Notes: generated by a model from the sequence alone, not told the origin. A stretch of DNA of 64,000 nucleotides from TMED26 sp002694075 (GCA_036160575.1 JAYYDT010000028.1:1-64000); one strand, 5' to 3'; numbered from the stretch's first letter, positions 26,467 through 34,743 are shown. Translations and numbers: made by a program.

Positions 26467-28001
26467 CAGAAGGTAAAGCTTTCTTGGGTGTCGCGCTTGG
26501 CCGGCTTGCGGCGGCGGGCGCTTGACGCCAGGCCGCTTTTGCGGCTGCCGTGGCGGTCCATGACGGCCGCCGCCTCGGCCCGGAATTCGGCGGTTTTGCG
26601 AACCGCGTAAATCCGTTCGCGGGCGGCCCGCGCGGCCGCCAAGTGGTCGACGATGGGGTGGGGATAATCGATCCCCAAACGGATTTGGGCGTCGGCCAAT
26701 TCCAGCGGTGTCAGGCGCCAGGGTTCGTGAATCGCCGCGCCCGGCAGGGCGGCCAATTCCGGCACCCAGGCGCGGATGAACTCGCCGTCCGGGTCCTGGT
26801 CATGGGATTGTTTAACCGGATTGTAGATGCGCACGGTGTTGATGCCGGTGGTGCCTGATTGCATTTGGCTCTGGCTCCAATGGATGCCGGGCTCGTAATC
26901 GCTAAACAGGCGCGCCAGATGCAGGCCGGGCGCCCGCCAATGCAGCCATAAATGCTGGGTCGCAAAGGCGGTCAGCATGGCGCGCATCCGAAAGTTGATC
27001 CACCCGGTGGCGATCAGCGACCGCATGCACGCATCGATGAACGGCAGTCCGGTGCGGCCCGTAGCCCACGCCGCCAGGCGCTCGGCGTCATCGTTGTCGC
27101 GCAAACCGTCATAGCCGCGGTGCAGATTGACAATCTCCAGGTTTGGCGCGTCCTCAAGTTTTTGCATGAAATGGCAATGCCAATGCAAACGGCCGTTGAA
27201 GGCGGATAAGGCGCGCCGCCAGCGTGTCACCTCGGGGCCGGTTTCATCGCGCAGGCCAGCCATCCGCCGCCAGGTCGCCTGGGCCACTTCCCGCATTGAC
27301 AGGGCGCCGGTCGCCAAATGCACCGATAGGCGCGAACAACTAACGTCGGCGGTGCGTGGGCTGGACATTTCCAAATGATAGGCGCGGCCACGATCATTTA
27401 GAAAACTATCCATCAGGGCGAGGGCCTGGGCCCGTCCACCGGCCTGTAATTGATCGCCGTCCGGCTCGTCGACCAGGCCGCGGGGTATTTTCGGCAGCGC
27501 CTCACCGGTGACCTCCGTGACCCCATCGGCGCCGGCCGGCGGCGGGGCCGCCGCCGCGGCCATCTGTCGGTCCCATTTACGCGCCCAGCCGTCGCGAGTC
27601 TTCAATCCGCGCACCACGCCGTGTTGCCGGCTTTCGTGCCACGGCACCCGGTGGTCGCGGCACCAGGCGGCGATCTGGCGGTCGCGGGCGAAACTCCAGG
27701 CATTGCCGGTTTCCTGGTGGGACCACAGCCCCTCGATGGGCCGCGCCGCGTGGAGGGCGCTTAAGATCTCGGTGGCCTCGCCGGTGCGGATAACGAGGTT
27801 GAGATCGAGTCGCCGGAGATCGTCGGCGAGTTCCGCCAGCGCGGCGCGGACTTGCCGCCAGTGGCGCGCGGCCGCGTCGGGTTGGCGCCATAACATCGGT
27901 TCAACCATATACAATGGCAAAACCGCGCCGGCGGCGCTTGCGGCGGCCAGTGGGGTATGATCGTGAAGGCGCAGATCGCGCTTGAACCAGACAACGTGCA
28001 C
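26466..28001 (-). CDS. Cryptochrome/deoxyribodipyrimidine photolyase family protein
   Basis: Flavoprotein of 511 residues. Photolyases split UV pyrimidine dimers with blue light; cryptochromes sense it. The start is a GTG at 28001, with GAGAGGA eight bases upstream, giving the classic opening HVVWFKRDLRLHDHTPLAAA. ATG 28025 in the same frame has no ribosome site. FAD-domain blocks include RWRRALSAFNGRLHWHCHF near 280, GLPFIDACMRSLIATGWINF near 340, FRMRAMLTAFATQHLWLHWR and the late DYEPGIHWSQ. It differs from the FeS type at 24232. It lies 85 bases after the alpha-CTD-like gene and is coupled to DUF2256. Repair or sensing cannot be decided by eye. Confidence 0.88.
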   Translation of the reverse strand: MHVVWFKRDLRLHDHTPLAAASAAGAVLPLYMVEPMLWRQPDAAARHWRQVRAALAELADDLRRLDLNLVIRTGEATEILSALHAARPIEGLWSHQETGNAWSFARDRQIAAWCRDHRVPWHESRQHGVVRGLKTRDGWARKWDRQMAAAAAPPPAGADGVTEVTGEALPKIPRGLVDEPDGDQLQAGGRAQALALMDSFLNDRGRAYHLEMSSPRTADVSCSRLSVHLATGALSMREVAQATWRRMAGLRDETGPEVTRWRRALSAFNGRLHWHCHFMQKLEDAPNLEIVNLHRGYDGLRDNDDAERLAAWATGRTGLPFIDACMRSLIATGWINFRMRAMLTAFATQHLWLHWRAPGLHLARLFSDYEPGIHWSQSQMQSGTTGINTVRIYNPVKQSHDQDPDGEFIRAWVPELAALPGAAIHEPWRLTPLELADAQIRLGIDYPHPIVDHLAAARAARERIYAVRKTAEFRAEAAAVMDRHGSRKSGLASSARRRKPAKRDTQESFTF

Positions 28002-28086
28002 GGTGAAAATCCTCTCACCTTCCATACGCGCGGGTGGAAGATCCGGATGCGCCGGGGGTGGTGACAGGAGGTCGCAGTCGCCCGCC

Positions 28087-28410
28087 TCAGTCGCGGGGGA
28101 ACGCTGGTTGAAAATGATGGTGTGGGTAAAGGGTAAAGCCCTGGGCCTCGGCGCCGATGGAGACGCCGACATGTTGGCAAATCCGGTCTAACTGGCGCAT
28201 CGATCGGGCACCGAAATTACGCTGCTTCAGCAGCATTTCACGCGGCATGAAGCTGAGTTCCTCCAGGCGCGGGTTTTGGGCCGTCATACGCGGGCCATGC
28301 AATTCGGCCAAGGCGCGGCGCACCGCCATTAACGTGCGATTGTTGATTTCACCTCGGGAAAATAGCTCGCCGATCGACGTTCTGGGCGTGAATTTATTGG
28401 CCTGGTTCAT
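28087..28410 (-). CDS. Small protein resembling the RNA polymerase alpha C-terminal domain
   Basis: 107 residues from ATG 28410, which has GGAAGGAG about seven bases upstream. Residues 59-86 (MLLKQRNFGARSMRQLDRIC is the core) match the second helix-hairpin-helix of the RNA polymerase alpha C-terminal domain, whose motif is LLKxxNxGxKSLxEI followed by a helix and GLxLG; the first half (ELFSRGEINNRTLMAVRRAL) is less clear. There is no alpha N-terminal domain. Such a lone domain could bind DNA or an activator. It precedes the photolyase gene on the same strand. The open frame continues upstream to 28719, but that part has a different composition and no ribosome site. Confidence 0.65.
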   Translation of the reverse strand: MNQANKFTPRTSIGELFSRGEINNRTLMAVRRALAELHGPRMTAQNPRLEELSFMPREMLLKQRNFGARSMRQLDRICQHVGVSIGAEAQGFTLYPHHHFQPAFPRD

Positions 28411-28929
28411 TGCCTGCTCCTTCCCCCCGTCGGCCCAGGCGATTTCCGCCTCCACAAAATTCGCCCGCCCCAAATTCGCCTTCGCGCTATGGGCTTTCCG
28501 ATCATCTTGAATGGCCGCGTCCGCATTGTCCCAACCCGCGTTTTCGCGCGTTTCACGCTCCTTGTTCTTGTTCTGCACAAAGAAGTTTGACCGATGGCAT
28601 GCCAAAAGGGTCATCGCAAAGGTATAAAATCTGGATTTGACGCGCCTTTCATGACCGCTTGGATAAGAATAACTGATATAGATTTGTGCTTGCTCGCTGA
28701 ACATAGTGTTTTTATTCAAAATTTTTCCCTTTTTCTATCTAAAAATTATGTAATAGCCTATTATCTGATTTTTTTATAATTAAAATCTTTTAACTAAAAC
28801 AATTGATTAAGGGGATTTCAAGCCGATGGATGGAGGTTAAAATACAATTTTTTGTTGCTAATCTAAGGATACTGTCCTAAGTCAAGGTTGCGTAACACAA
28901 AACGATAAGAGTTAACAAAGGAGCGCGAC
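28411..28929. other. Intergenic gap with an AT-rich segment, divergent promoters expected
   Basis: 519 bases without a gene I can support, between the minus-strand alpha-CTD-like gene and the plus-strand subtilase. The part from about 28640 to 28900 is strikingly AT-rich against a GC-rich genome, with runs of A and T such as TTTTTTTATAATTAAAAT. Such a tract often marks promoters, binding of nucleoid proteins such as GapR, or acquired DNA. I could not pick out a convincing -35/-10 pair. No tRNA, hairpin terminator or repeat was seen. Confidence 0.5.
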
Positions 28930-29754
28930 ATGGCTGCAAATTTCACGGGAAAAGGGCATACGGTCGTGGTCGTAGATTCCGGCGCCGGGACCTACTACCA
29001 TGAGAGCAATGTAATTTATGATCACGACTTCGCCGATGGTGACGATGACGGCCGCGACCCCCGGATTTTCAGCCATGGGGCGCAGGTCGCCGATGTTGTG
29101 ACCGATACCGCGGTCGACGCGCAGATCATTCACCTGAAGGTGTTCGAGGATTTCGCGAGCGGCGGCAAATTGGCCGATGTCGAAGCCGCCCTGCAGTGGG
29201 TCATCGCCAACGCCAACGCCTATGACGTGGCGGCGGTCAATCTTAGCATCGGCTACGGCGACGTGAATCAGCCGACCCAGACACAGCTCAGTGACGAGTT
29301 AAGCGCGATCAAGGTGGCCGGCATCGTCACCGTGGTTTCCAGCGGCAATGATGGCCGCGAGAACACCGCCGACGGCATTAATGTTTTGGCGGCCAATGAC
29401 GACGTGATCGCGGTTGGCGCCTTGGACCGCGCCGAGACGGCCCGCGCCGCCTGGTCGCAACATGGCGACCTCTTGGACGTTTACGCGCCCGGTGAGGACG
29501 TGATGGTCGATATGCCGTGGTTTTACAGCGGCGAGAGAGCGGTCAGCGGCACCTCCTTCGCCGCTCCCAAGGTCGCCGGCGCGGTCGCCATTGTGCAGGA
29601 GGCGGCGATTTCGGAGTACGGCCAAGCCCTGTCGCCGAGCCAATTCGAATATCTGCTCTCGGTCAGCGCGCATGACGCCGTGGAAGGCGCCCCGGTGGTC
29701 GATATCGACGCGATGGTCGCGTCGCTCCAGGACGGTTACGCCTTCATGGCCTAG
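28930..29754 (+). CDS. Compact S8 family serine peptidase (subtilase)
   Basis: 274 residues, all of it catalytic domain. Catalytic residues are Asp16 (VVVVDSGAG), His49 (FSHGAQVADVV) and Ser209 (SGTSFAAPKVAGA), with oxyanion Asn140 in SSGND. There is no signal peptide and no inhibitor-type propeptide, unlike secreted subtilisins; the fold starts about ten residues in. AAAGGAG precedes the ATG. The C-terminus ends in hydrophobic residues (DGYAFMA), which might be a type I secretion signal, but no transporter genes are near. It is a single gene behind an AT-rich gap. It could be an intracellular subtilase or an unprocessed secreted enzyme. Confidence 0.87.
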   Translation: MAANFTGKGHTVVVVDSGAGTYYHESNVIYDHDFADGDDDGRDPRIFSHGAQVADVVTDTAVDAQIIHLKVFEDFASGGKLADVEAALQWVIANANAYDVAAVNLSIGYGDVNQPTQTQLSDELSAIKVAGIVTVVSSGNDGRENTADGINVLAANDDVIAVGALDRAETARAAWSQHGDLLDVYAPGEDVMVDMPWFYSGERAVSGTSFAAPKVAGAVAIVQEAAISEYGQALSPSQFEYLLSVSAHDAVEGAPVVDIDAMVASLQDGYAFMA

Positions 29755-29757
29755 GCC

Positions 29758-29781
29758 GGCGGCCGGCGTGCGCCGGCCGCC
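29758..29781. terminator. Bidirectional hairpin between convergent subtilase and amidohydrolase genes
   Basis: Perfect 10-base stem, GGCGGCCGGC and GCCGGCCGCC, with a 4-base loop, in the 40 bases between two stop codons. It is followed by only a short T-rich tail (TTCATC), so it may end transcription weakly or protect both 3' ends. Confidence 0.6.
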
Positions 29782-29794
29782 TTCATCGTCCGCC

Positions 29795-31510
29795 TCAGGC
29801 GGCCCGCTGGCCGCGCACCAATTGGCCGGGCAGGGCGCCGGTCGCCGCACCGTCGCGGTAGGTGGCCTGACCGGAAACGACGGTGGCGCGATAGCCCTCG
29901 GCGTTTTGCAGCAAACGGCGCCCGCCGGCCGGCAAATCCTTGGCCACATAGGGACGGCCGAAATCAACCTTGTCCCAGTCGATGACGTTAAGATCCCCCT
30001 TCAGGCCGACCGCCAACCGGCCGCGGTCGCCCAGACCGGCGGCGGCGGCGGTGTCCGAGGTCAAGCGGCGGATAATCTCGGGCATCTCGAAACGGCCGCG
30101 CTCACGCCCCCAATAGGACATCAGCCAGGTTGGGAAGCCGGCGTCGATGATAAAGCCGACATGGGCGCCGCCATCGCCCAACCCCATAATGGCGTTGCGG
30201 TCGGAGAGCATGGCTTCGGGCGTGGTCATGTCGCGGTTGGCGTAATTGACCAGTGGCGCGTAGATGAAGTTACGACCGCCGTCCTCAACGACGATGTCAT
30301 AGGCCACCTCCGGCGCGCTTCGGCCCTCGCGGGCGGCCATCGCGCTGATCGACTGGTCGGCCGCCGGCTCGTAGCAGGGCGGGTTACCGAACCGGTACAT
30401 CTGATCGTAGGAAATCCGATTAATCAGCGGAAAGGTGCTGCCGGCGACCGGGTCCTCGGACAGGATTTGTCGGCGCACCTCAGGGTCGGACATGGCGGCG
30501 GCGCGCTCGGCGACGGGCAGGGCGGCCAGCTTTTTATAGGTCGGCGTGCCGGAAAACGGGTTTTGGCTGCCTTGTAGGCCCAGCAGAATGCCAATTGGCC
30601 GCGGCGCGACCACGGGGCGGATCGACAGACCATCGTCGATCGCCTCGCCGGCCAGACGCAGCAAGTCCCGCCAAAAAGTGGTGCGGTCATGGCGCTGGGT
30701 CAGCGAGAAAACGGCGGTGCGGCCGCTTTGTTCGATCACCCGGCGCAGCATGGCGAATTCGGTCTCGGGATCGGGCGCGTTCCAGTCGGAGACGATTTCC
30801 AAAAAGCCGGCGCCGGCATCGGCCATGCCCATGGCGATACCGGTCAACTCATCCTCATGGGCGCGCAGGGTCGGTGTGTAATCGCCTTTCAGGGTCTTAT
30901 GGCTGACCGTGCGCGAGGTGGAAAATCCAAAGGCGCCGGCGTCGATAGCCTGCCGGGTGATGGCGCGCATTTGGGCGATATCCTCGGCCGTCGCCGCCTC
31001 GTGGCGGATGGCCCGGTCGCCCATGACGAAGACCCGCACGGCGGCGTGCGGCAGCAAGGCGCAGACATCGACATCGCGCGGCCCGGACTCCAAAGCGTCA
31101 AGATATTCGGCGAAGCTTTCCCAGCGCCAATCCAACCCCTCGTGCATGACCGCGCCGGGGATATCCTCAACGCCTTCCATCAACTCGACCAGTTTGATGC
31201 GGTCCTCGGCGCGGCAGGGCGCGAAGCCGACGCCACAATTGCCCATCACCACGCTGGTCACCCCATGCCATGCCGAGGGCGCGAGATGTTTGTCCCAAAT
31301 CGCCTGACCGTCGTAATGGGTATGAATATCGACGAAGCCCGGTGTGACGATGCAGCCGCCGGCGTCGATCTCCTCGGTGCCGCTACCGTGAACCTGGCCG
31401 ATGGCGCTTATTTTGCCATTGTCGATGGCGATGTCGCCGTCGATTGGGGCGCTGCCGGTGCCGTCGACGAGGGTGCCGTTGCGCACCACCAGATCATGTG
31501 ACTTGCTCAT
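29795..31510 (-). CDS. Amidohydrolase, N-acyl-D-amino-acid deacylase family
   Basis: 571-residue metal-dependent amidohydrolase. The first metal-binding motif is FVDIHTHYDGQAIWD near residue 60 (HxH), followed by GVTSVVMGNCGVGFAPC, the pattern of D-aminoacylases (the Cys or nearby residues help bind zinc). A late GDGGAHVGFI holds the metal Asp. D-aminoacylases release D-amino acids from N-acyl forms; close relatives act on other N-acyl or cyclic amides. The start overlaps the upstream CoA-transferase stop (ATGA). It ends the minus-strand run Ldh-type dehydrogenase, cupin, CoA-transferase, amidohydrolase. Substrate unknown. Confidence 0.85.
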   Translation of the reverse strand: MSKSHDLVVRNGTLVDGTGSAPIDGDIAIDNGKISAIGQVHGSGTEEIDAGGCIVTPGFVDIHTHYDGQAIWDKHLAPSAWHGVTSVVMGNCGVGFAPCRAEDRIKLVELMEGVEDIPGAVMHEGLDWRWESFAEYLDALESGPRDVDVCALLPHAAVRVFVMGDRAIRHEAATAEDIAQMRAITRQAIDAGAFGFSTSRTVSHKTLKGDYTPTLRAHEDELTGIAMGMADAGAGFLEIVSDWNAPDPETEFAMLRRVIEQSGRTAVFSLTQRHDRTTFWRDLLRLAGEAIDDGLSIRPVVAPRPIGILLGLQGSQNPFSGTPTYKKLAALPVAERAAAMSDPEVRRQILSEDPVAGSTFPLINRISYDQMYRFGNPPCYEPAADQSISAMAAREGRSAPEVAYDIVVEDGGRNFIYAPLVNYANRDMTTPEAMLSDRNAIMGLGDGGAHVGFIIDAGFPTWLMSYWGRERGRFEMPEIIRRLTSDTAAAAGLGDRGRLAVGLKGDLNVIDWDKVDFGRPYVAKDLPAGGRRLLQNAEGYRATVVSGQATYRDGAATGALPGQLVRGQRAA

Positions 31511-32781
31511 TTCGGGGCTCCTTTCTCGGCGGCGAACGGCCGCGTTTCGTCAGCTTGCCGGACCACACCGGCGCCAAGCAAGCGATCAATTTCTTCGGCG
31601 GGGTAACCAATCTCGGTTAAAATCTCGCGCGAGTGCTGGCCCAGCGCCGGGGCGGCGCCGGGGGGACGCTTTTCCACCCCCTCCATGAACACCGGCGAGC
31701 CGATCGTCGGGCCGCTCACCGGCCCGTCGGCGGCCATTTCGACAATCGCCCCGGCGTGCCGCATTTGCGGGTCGTCGGCCAGGTCATCGACTTTGCCGAC
31801 CACGCCGAAGGTGATGCCATGGGCGCTGAGGCAGGCGCGCCAGTGGGCCCAGTCATGTTGCAGGAACATCGCGTCCAGAATTTCGGTCAGCGCCTGGGCG
31901 TTTTGGCGGCGGCTGGCGCTGTCGGCGAAGCGCGGGTCGGCCAGTAATTCAGGCCGCTCGACGGCGTTGAAAAATGGTTCGGCCTGGCGCTCTTCGTTGA
32001 GCAGGGCGAGAATGAACCAGCGACCGTCGGCGCAGCGATAATGGTTGGCCAGCGCATTGGTCGCGAAATCGCGGTGCGGCCGGATCGTCACCTCGGCGCC
32101 GGCCAGTTTGGCCTGGGCGTAAAAGGCGTTCATCCACACCCCGTTGCTGACCAGGGAGGTCGACACCTGGCCGCCCTCGCCGGTGCGCTCGCGGCGCAGC
32201 AGGCCCATGGCGATCGCCGCCATCAATGACACCCCGGTCGGATGATCGCCCATGCCGGGCAGGGAGCGGGTGGGGGTGGCGTCGGGGGCCGGGCGCACCA
32301 AATCCATCAATCCGGTCCGCGCCCACAGGGCGGTGGAATCAAAGCCGGTGGTGTCGGCCTCCGGGCCGGTCTCGCCATAGGCGGTCAGCGAGGCGTAAAC
32401 CAGCCGGCGGTTCAGCGGCGCCAAATCGGCATGGGTCAGCCCGAGTTTGCGGCGCGCCGGGCCGGGCAAATTGGTCACGAAGACATCGGCGCTTTCAACC
32501 AGCTTGTGGAGAATCGCCCGCCCTTCGTCATGGGTGAGGTCCAGACACAACCCGCGCTTGCTGCGATTATCGACTTCCCAGGCGTAGTCGCGGTCACTGA
32601 CCGGCATGCCGGGCATAGTGTGCAAGCGCCGGCAGCCGTCGCCGGCCGGCGCCTCAATTTTGATCACATCGGCACCGAAATCAGCCAAGATCGTGGCCGC
32701 CACCGGCGCCGCGATATAGCTCGCCACATCCAGCACACGGATGCCGGCGAGCGGCAGATCGGCCGCGTTTTCCGCACTCAT
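31507..32781 (-). CDS. CoA-transferase, family III, without the usual catalytic aspartate
   Basis: 424 residues of the CaiB/BaiF family: LAGIRVLDVASYIAAPVAAT, then DFGADVIKIEAPAGD, then LTHDEGRAILHKLVESADVF. At the place where the aspartyl-CoA residue is expected (GQ-V-D-x-S-L, as in the other family member at 21880), this protein reads GGQVSTSLVSNG, with Ser207 in place of Asp. The remaining fold motifs are normal. It may use another residue, or be non-catalytic, or be a racemase-like relative. It is coupled to the amidohydrolase gene downstream and follows the cupin gene by 11 bases. Confidence 0.85.
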   Translation of the reverse strand: MSAENAADLPLAGIRVLDVASYIAAPVAATILADFGADVIKIEAPAGDGCRRLHTMPGMPVSDRDYAWEVDNRSKRGLCLDLTHDEGRAILHKLVESADVFVTNLPGPARRKLGLTHADLAPLNRRLVYASLTAYGETGPEADTTGFDSTALWARTGLMDLVRPAPDATPTRSLPGMGDHPTGVSLMAAIAMGLLRRERTGEGGQVSTSLVSNGVWMNAFYAQAKLAGAEVTIRPHRDFATNALANHYRCADGRWFILALLNEERQAEPFFNAVERPELLADPRFADSASRRQNAQALTEILDAMFLQHDWAHWRACLSAHGITFGVVGKVDDLADDPQMRHAGAIVEMAADGPVSGPTIGSPVFMEGVEKRPPGAAPALGQHSREILTEIGYPAEEIDRLLGAGVVRQADETRPFAAEKGAPK

Positions 32782-32792
32782 ATGGAACCGCC

Positions 32793-33212
32793 TTAGCCGC
32801 TGGCCTCGGCCCCTTGCGGCGGGTCGACGACGCGGGTTTTGAAGTCGGCCGGGGCGACGATTTCAAGGACCTCGAAATCCTCCGAACAGGCGATTTCGCG
32901 ATGCGGTATCATCGGAATTTGCAAGATGTGGTCGCCCTTACGGATGGTTTTCTCGCCCTGGCCGGCGTATTCGAACGTCGCCCAGCCGTTAAGCACGTAG
33001 ACGAATTGAAAATCGCATTCGTGGATGTGCCATTGCTGAACCTCGTCCGGGTTCTTGCGGCCGTTGGCGCGGATCACATGGGCGATGTAGTCGCCGTTGG
33101 TGGCGTCTTTGGTGCCCAGGTCGCGGTAATCGAAGATGTCGCGCAGTCCCGGTTCCCACGCTGCGTCGGCGGCGACATGATGGATGAAATCCCAAGCTTT
33201 GCCCGTGCTCAT
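32793..33212 (-). CDS. Cupin domain protein
   Basis: 139 residues, a single small beta-barrel domain. The metal-site histidines are expected in VQQWHIHECDFQFVYVLNGW (residues about 58-77) and in IPMIPHREIACSEDFEVLEI later. Cupins of this size are dioxygenases, isomerases or binding proteins for small acids. The gene lies between the dehydrogenase and the CoA-transferase of the same strand, so it may act on an intermediate of that pathway. No closer assignment is possible from sequence. Confidence 0.8.
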   Translation of the reverse strand: MSTGKAWDFIHHVAADAAWEPGLRDIFDYRDLGTKDATNGDYIAHVIRANGRKNPDEVQQWHIHECDFQFVYVLNGWATFEYAGQGEKTIRKGDHILQIPMIPHREIACSEDFEVLEIVAPADFKTRVVDPPQGAEASG

Positions 33213-33310
33213 AACAACCCTACCCGTTCCCTTTGATTGACTGTTATGGGTGAATTCAACACCGCCGCGCGCGAAATTGGAAGCCCCGCCTTGGGCGGCC
33301 GCGCGGCGAG

Positions 33311-34327
33311 CTAACCCGTGCGTCCTCCAAGGGCGCGAATTTTTTCGTGGAGGGCGCCTGGAATGGTGACGCCCGTACGCTGGCTTTGGGCGCGATTGGC
33401 GCGTCGGCGGTCACCGGGCAGGCGGGTTCCCTCGATGGCCAAGAGTTCGGCGAAAAAGCCTTCGCTATGGGCCGCCCAATCCTCGCCGCCGAGGCGCGCC
33501 GGGTCGATGGCCAAAAGGAATTCGCCGCCGCGCGGGGGGCCGCCGTCCCGGTTGTCATGGGCCGCCGCCTCGAAGCTGAAACGCTCCCCGATCAGGCCGG
33601 CGGCCAACAGCTCGATCATCATGGCGATGCCGGCACCCTTGTAGCCGCCAAAGGGCAGCAGCATGCCGCCGTCGATAATCGCCTGCGCGTCGGTGGTCGG
33701 TTGGCCGTCACGATCAAGGCCGGTGCCCGCCGGCACCGCGTGGCCTTCGCGCGCGGCCACCATCACCTCGCCGCGCGCCATCGACGCCGACGCCATGTCA
33801 AAGACCATCGGCTCGCCCCCCGGGCGCGGCCAACCGAAGGCCATCGGATTGGTGCCGTAAAACGGCTTGGCGCCGCCCGCCGGCGGCATCGCCGGCATGT
33901 AGGCGGTACAGGCGAAGGCGCAATAGCCCGCGCTGGCGAGCGGTTCGATCTCCACCCACAGGGCGCCGAAATGGTGCGCGCGCACCAGGGCCATCATCGC
34001 CATGCCATGGTCTTTGACCGCCGCCAATAGCGGCGCGCGACCGGCGCTGAGGGCCAGCGGCGCGAAGCCGCCGCCGGCGTCGACCCGCAGCATGCTGGGG
34101 CCGGCGGTGGTGACTGTCGGTTGGGCGTGGCCATCGACCTTGCCGCTGTCAAGAGCGGCGACATAGCCGGGCAACCGCATCAGGCCATGGCTATGGCAGC
34201 CATCGCGCTCGGCCTGGGTGATGGTGTCGGCGACAGCCTGGGCGTTGGCGGCGTCGCAGCCATGGGCGGCCAGGCAACTGCGCGCCAGCGTGGCAACCTC
34301 GTCGAGGCTGAGTTTGATATCGTCCAT
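33311..34327 (-). CDS. Ldh family oxidoreductase (malate/L-lactate/ureidoglycolate dehydrogenase fold)
   Basis: 338-residue NAD(P)-dependent oxidoreductase of the type 2 malate/lactate dehydrogenase family, not related to ordinary lactate dehydrogenase. Landmarks are QAERDGCHSHGLMRLPGYVA near residue 45 with the catalytic His, the KPFYGTNPMAFGWPRPGG block near 150-170, and GGYKGAGIAMMIELLAAGL near 220-240. ATG 34327 has AGGGGA at nine bases; the in-frame ATG 34336 is too close to it. Members oxidise 2-hydroxy acids, ureidoglycolate, or reduce pyrroline-2-carboxylate. It is the first gene of the catabolic run on this strand. Confidence 0.87.
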   Translation of the reverse strand: MDDIKLSLDEVATLARSCLAAHGCDAANAQAVADTITQAERDGCHSHGLMRLPGYVAALDSGKVDGHAQPTVTTAGPSMLRVDAGGGFAPLALSAGRAPLLAAVKDHGMAMMALVRAHHFGALWVEIEPLASAGYCAFACTAYMPAMPPAGGAKPFYGTNPMAFGWPRPGGEPMVFDMASASMARGEVMVAAREGHAVPAGTGLDRDGQPTTDAQAIIDGGMLLPFGGYKGAGIAMMIELLAAGLIGERFSFEAAAHDNRDGGPPRGGEFLLAIDPARLGGEDWAAHSEGFFAELLAIEGTRLPGDRRRANRAQSQRTGVTIPGALHEKIRALGGRTG

Positions 34328-34512
34328 GGGTCCCATTCCCCTGTTTTTTGGCCGTGTTCATGGCATTTGATCGGTGCCGGTTTCAGCCACCTTGCCAGGC
34401 CGGCGGGGCGACTGGCAATGTAAAGCGGGGTGCGGCGCCTGTGCGGTTGACAGGCGGCACCTGGCGGCTTACTTTCCGGCGCTTCAACCCAGACATGTCG
34501 CGGGTCGCCGTT

Positions 34513-34638
34513 ATGAAAGTCGCCAACTCGATCAAAACGCTGAAAAAGCGCCACAAGGATTGCCGTGTTATTCGCCGCAAAGGGCGCATTTTTGTGATCA
34601 ACAAAACCAACCCGCGTTTTAAGGCCCGCCAGGGTTAA
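34513..34638 (+). CDS. rpmJ: Ribosomal protein bL36, zinc-less form
   Basis: 41 residues, the length of alphaproteobacterial L36. The protein starts MKVANSIKTLKKRHKDCRVI and ends INKTNPRFKARQG. The zinc-binding cysteines of the 38-residue form are missing; only one cysteine is present (Cys17). An open frame runs upstream to 34348 but encodes nothing familiar. No strong ribosome binding site is visible (GCGGGTCGCCG upstream). A clear terminator follows, so it is a single-gene unit. Confidence 0.93.
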   Translation: MKVANSIKTLKKRHKDCRVIRRKGRIFVINKTNPRFKARQG

Positions 34639-34660
34639 CAACGCCGGATATTTGGGGTTC

Positions 34661-34688
34661 GGCGGCCTTTCAACGGCCGCCTTTTTAT
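34661..34688 (+). terminator. Rho-independent terminator of rpmJ
   Basis: Stem GGCGGCC and GGCCGCC with a 7-base loop, followed directly by TTTTTATT. It lies 22 bases after the rpmJ stop. Confidence 0.9.
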
Positions 34689-34743
34689 TGCACAGCCGCG
34701 GCGCCGGCGCGATAGCTGAGGGCGGCGGCAAGGGTGGTGAAAC

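Noticed and set aside
28411..28719. N-terminal extension of the alpha-CTD-like protein
   Set aside because: Composition changes to lysine and asparagine-rich text running into the AT-rich tract, while ATG 28410 has a clear GGAAGGAG.
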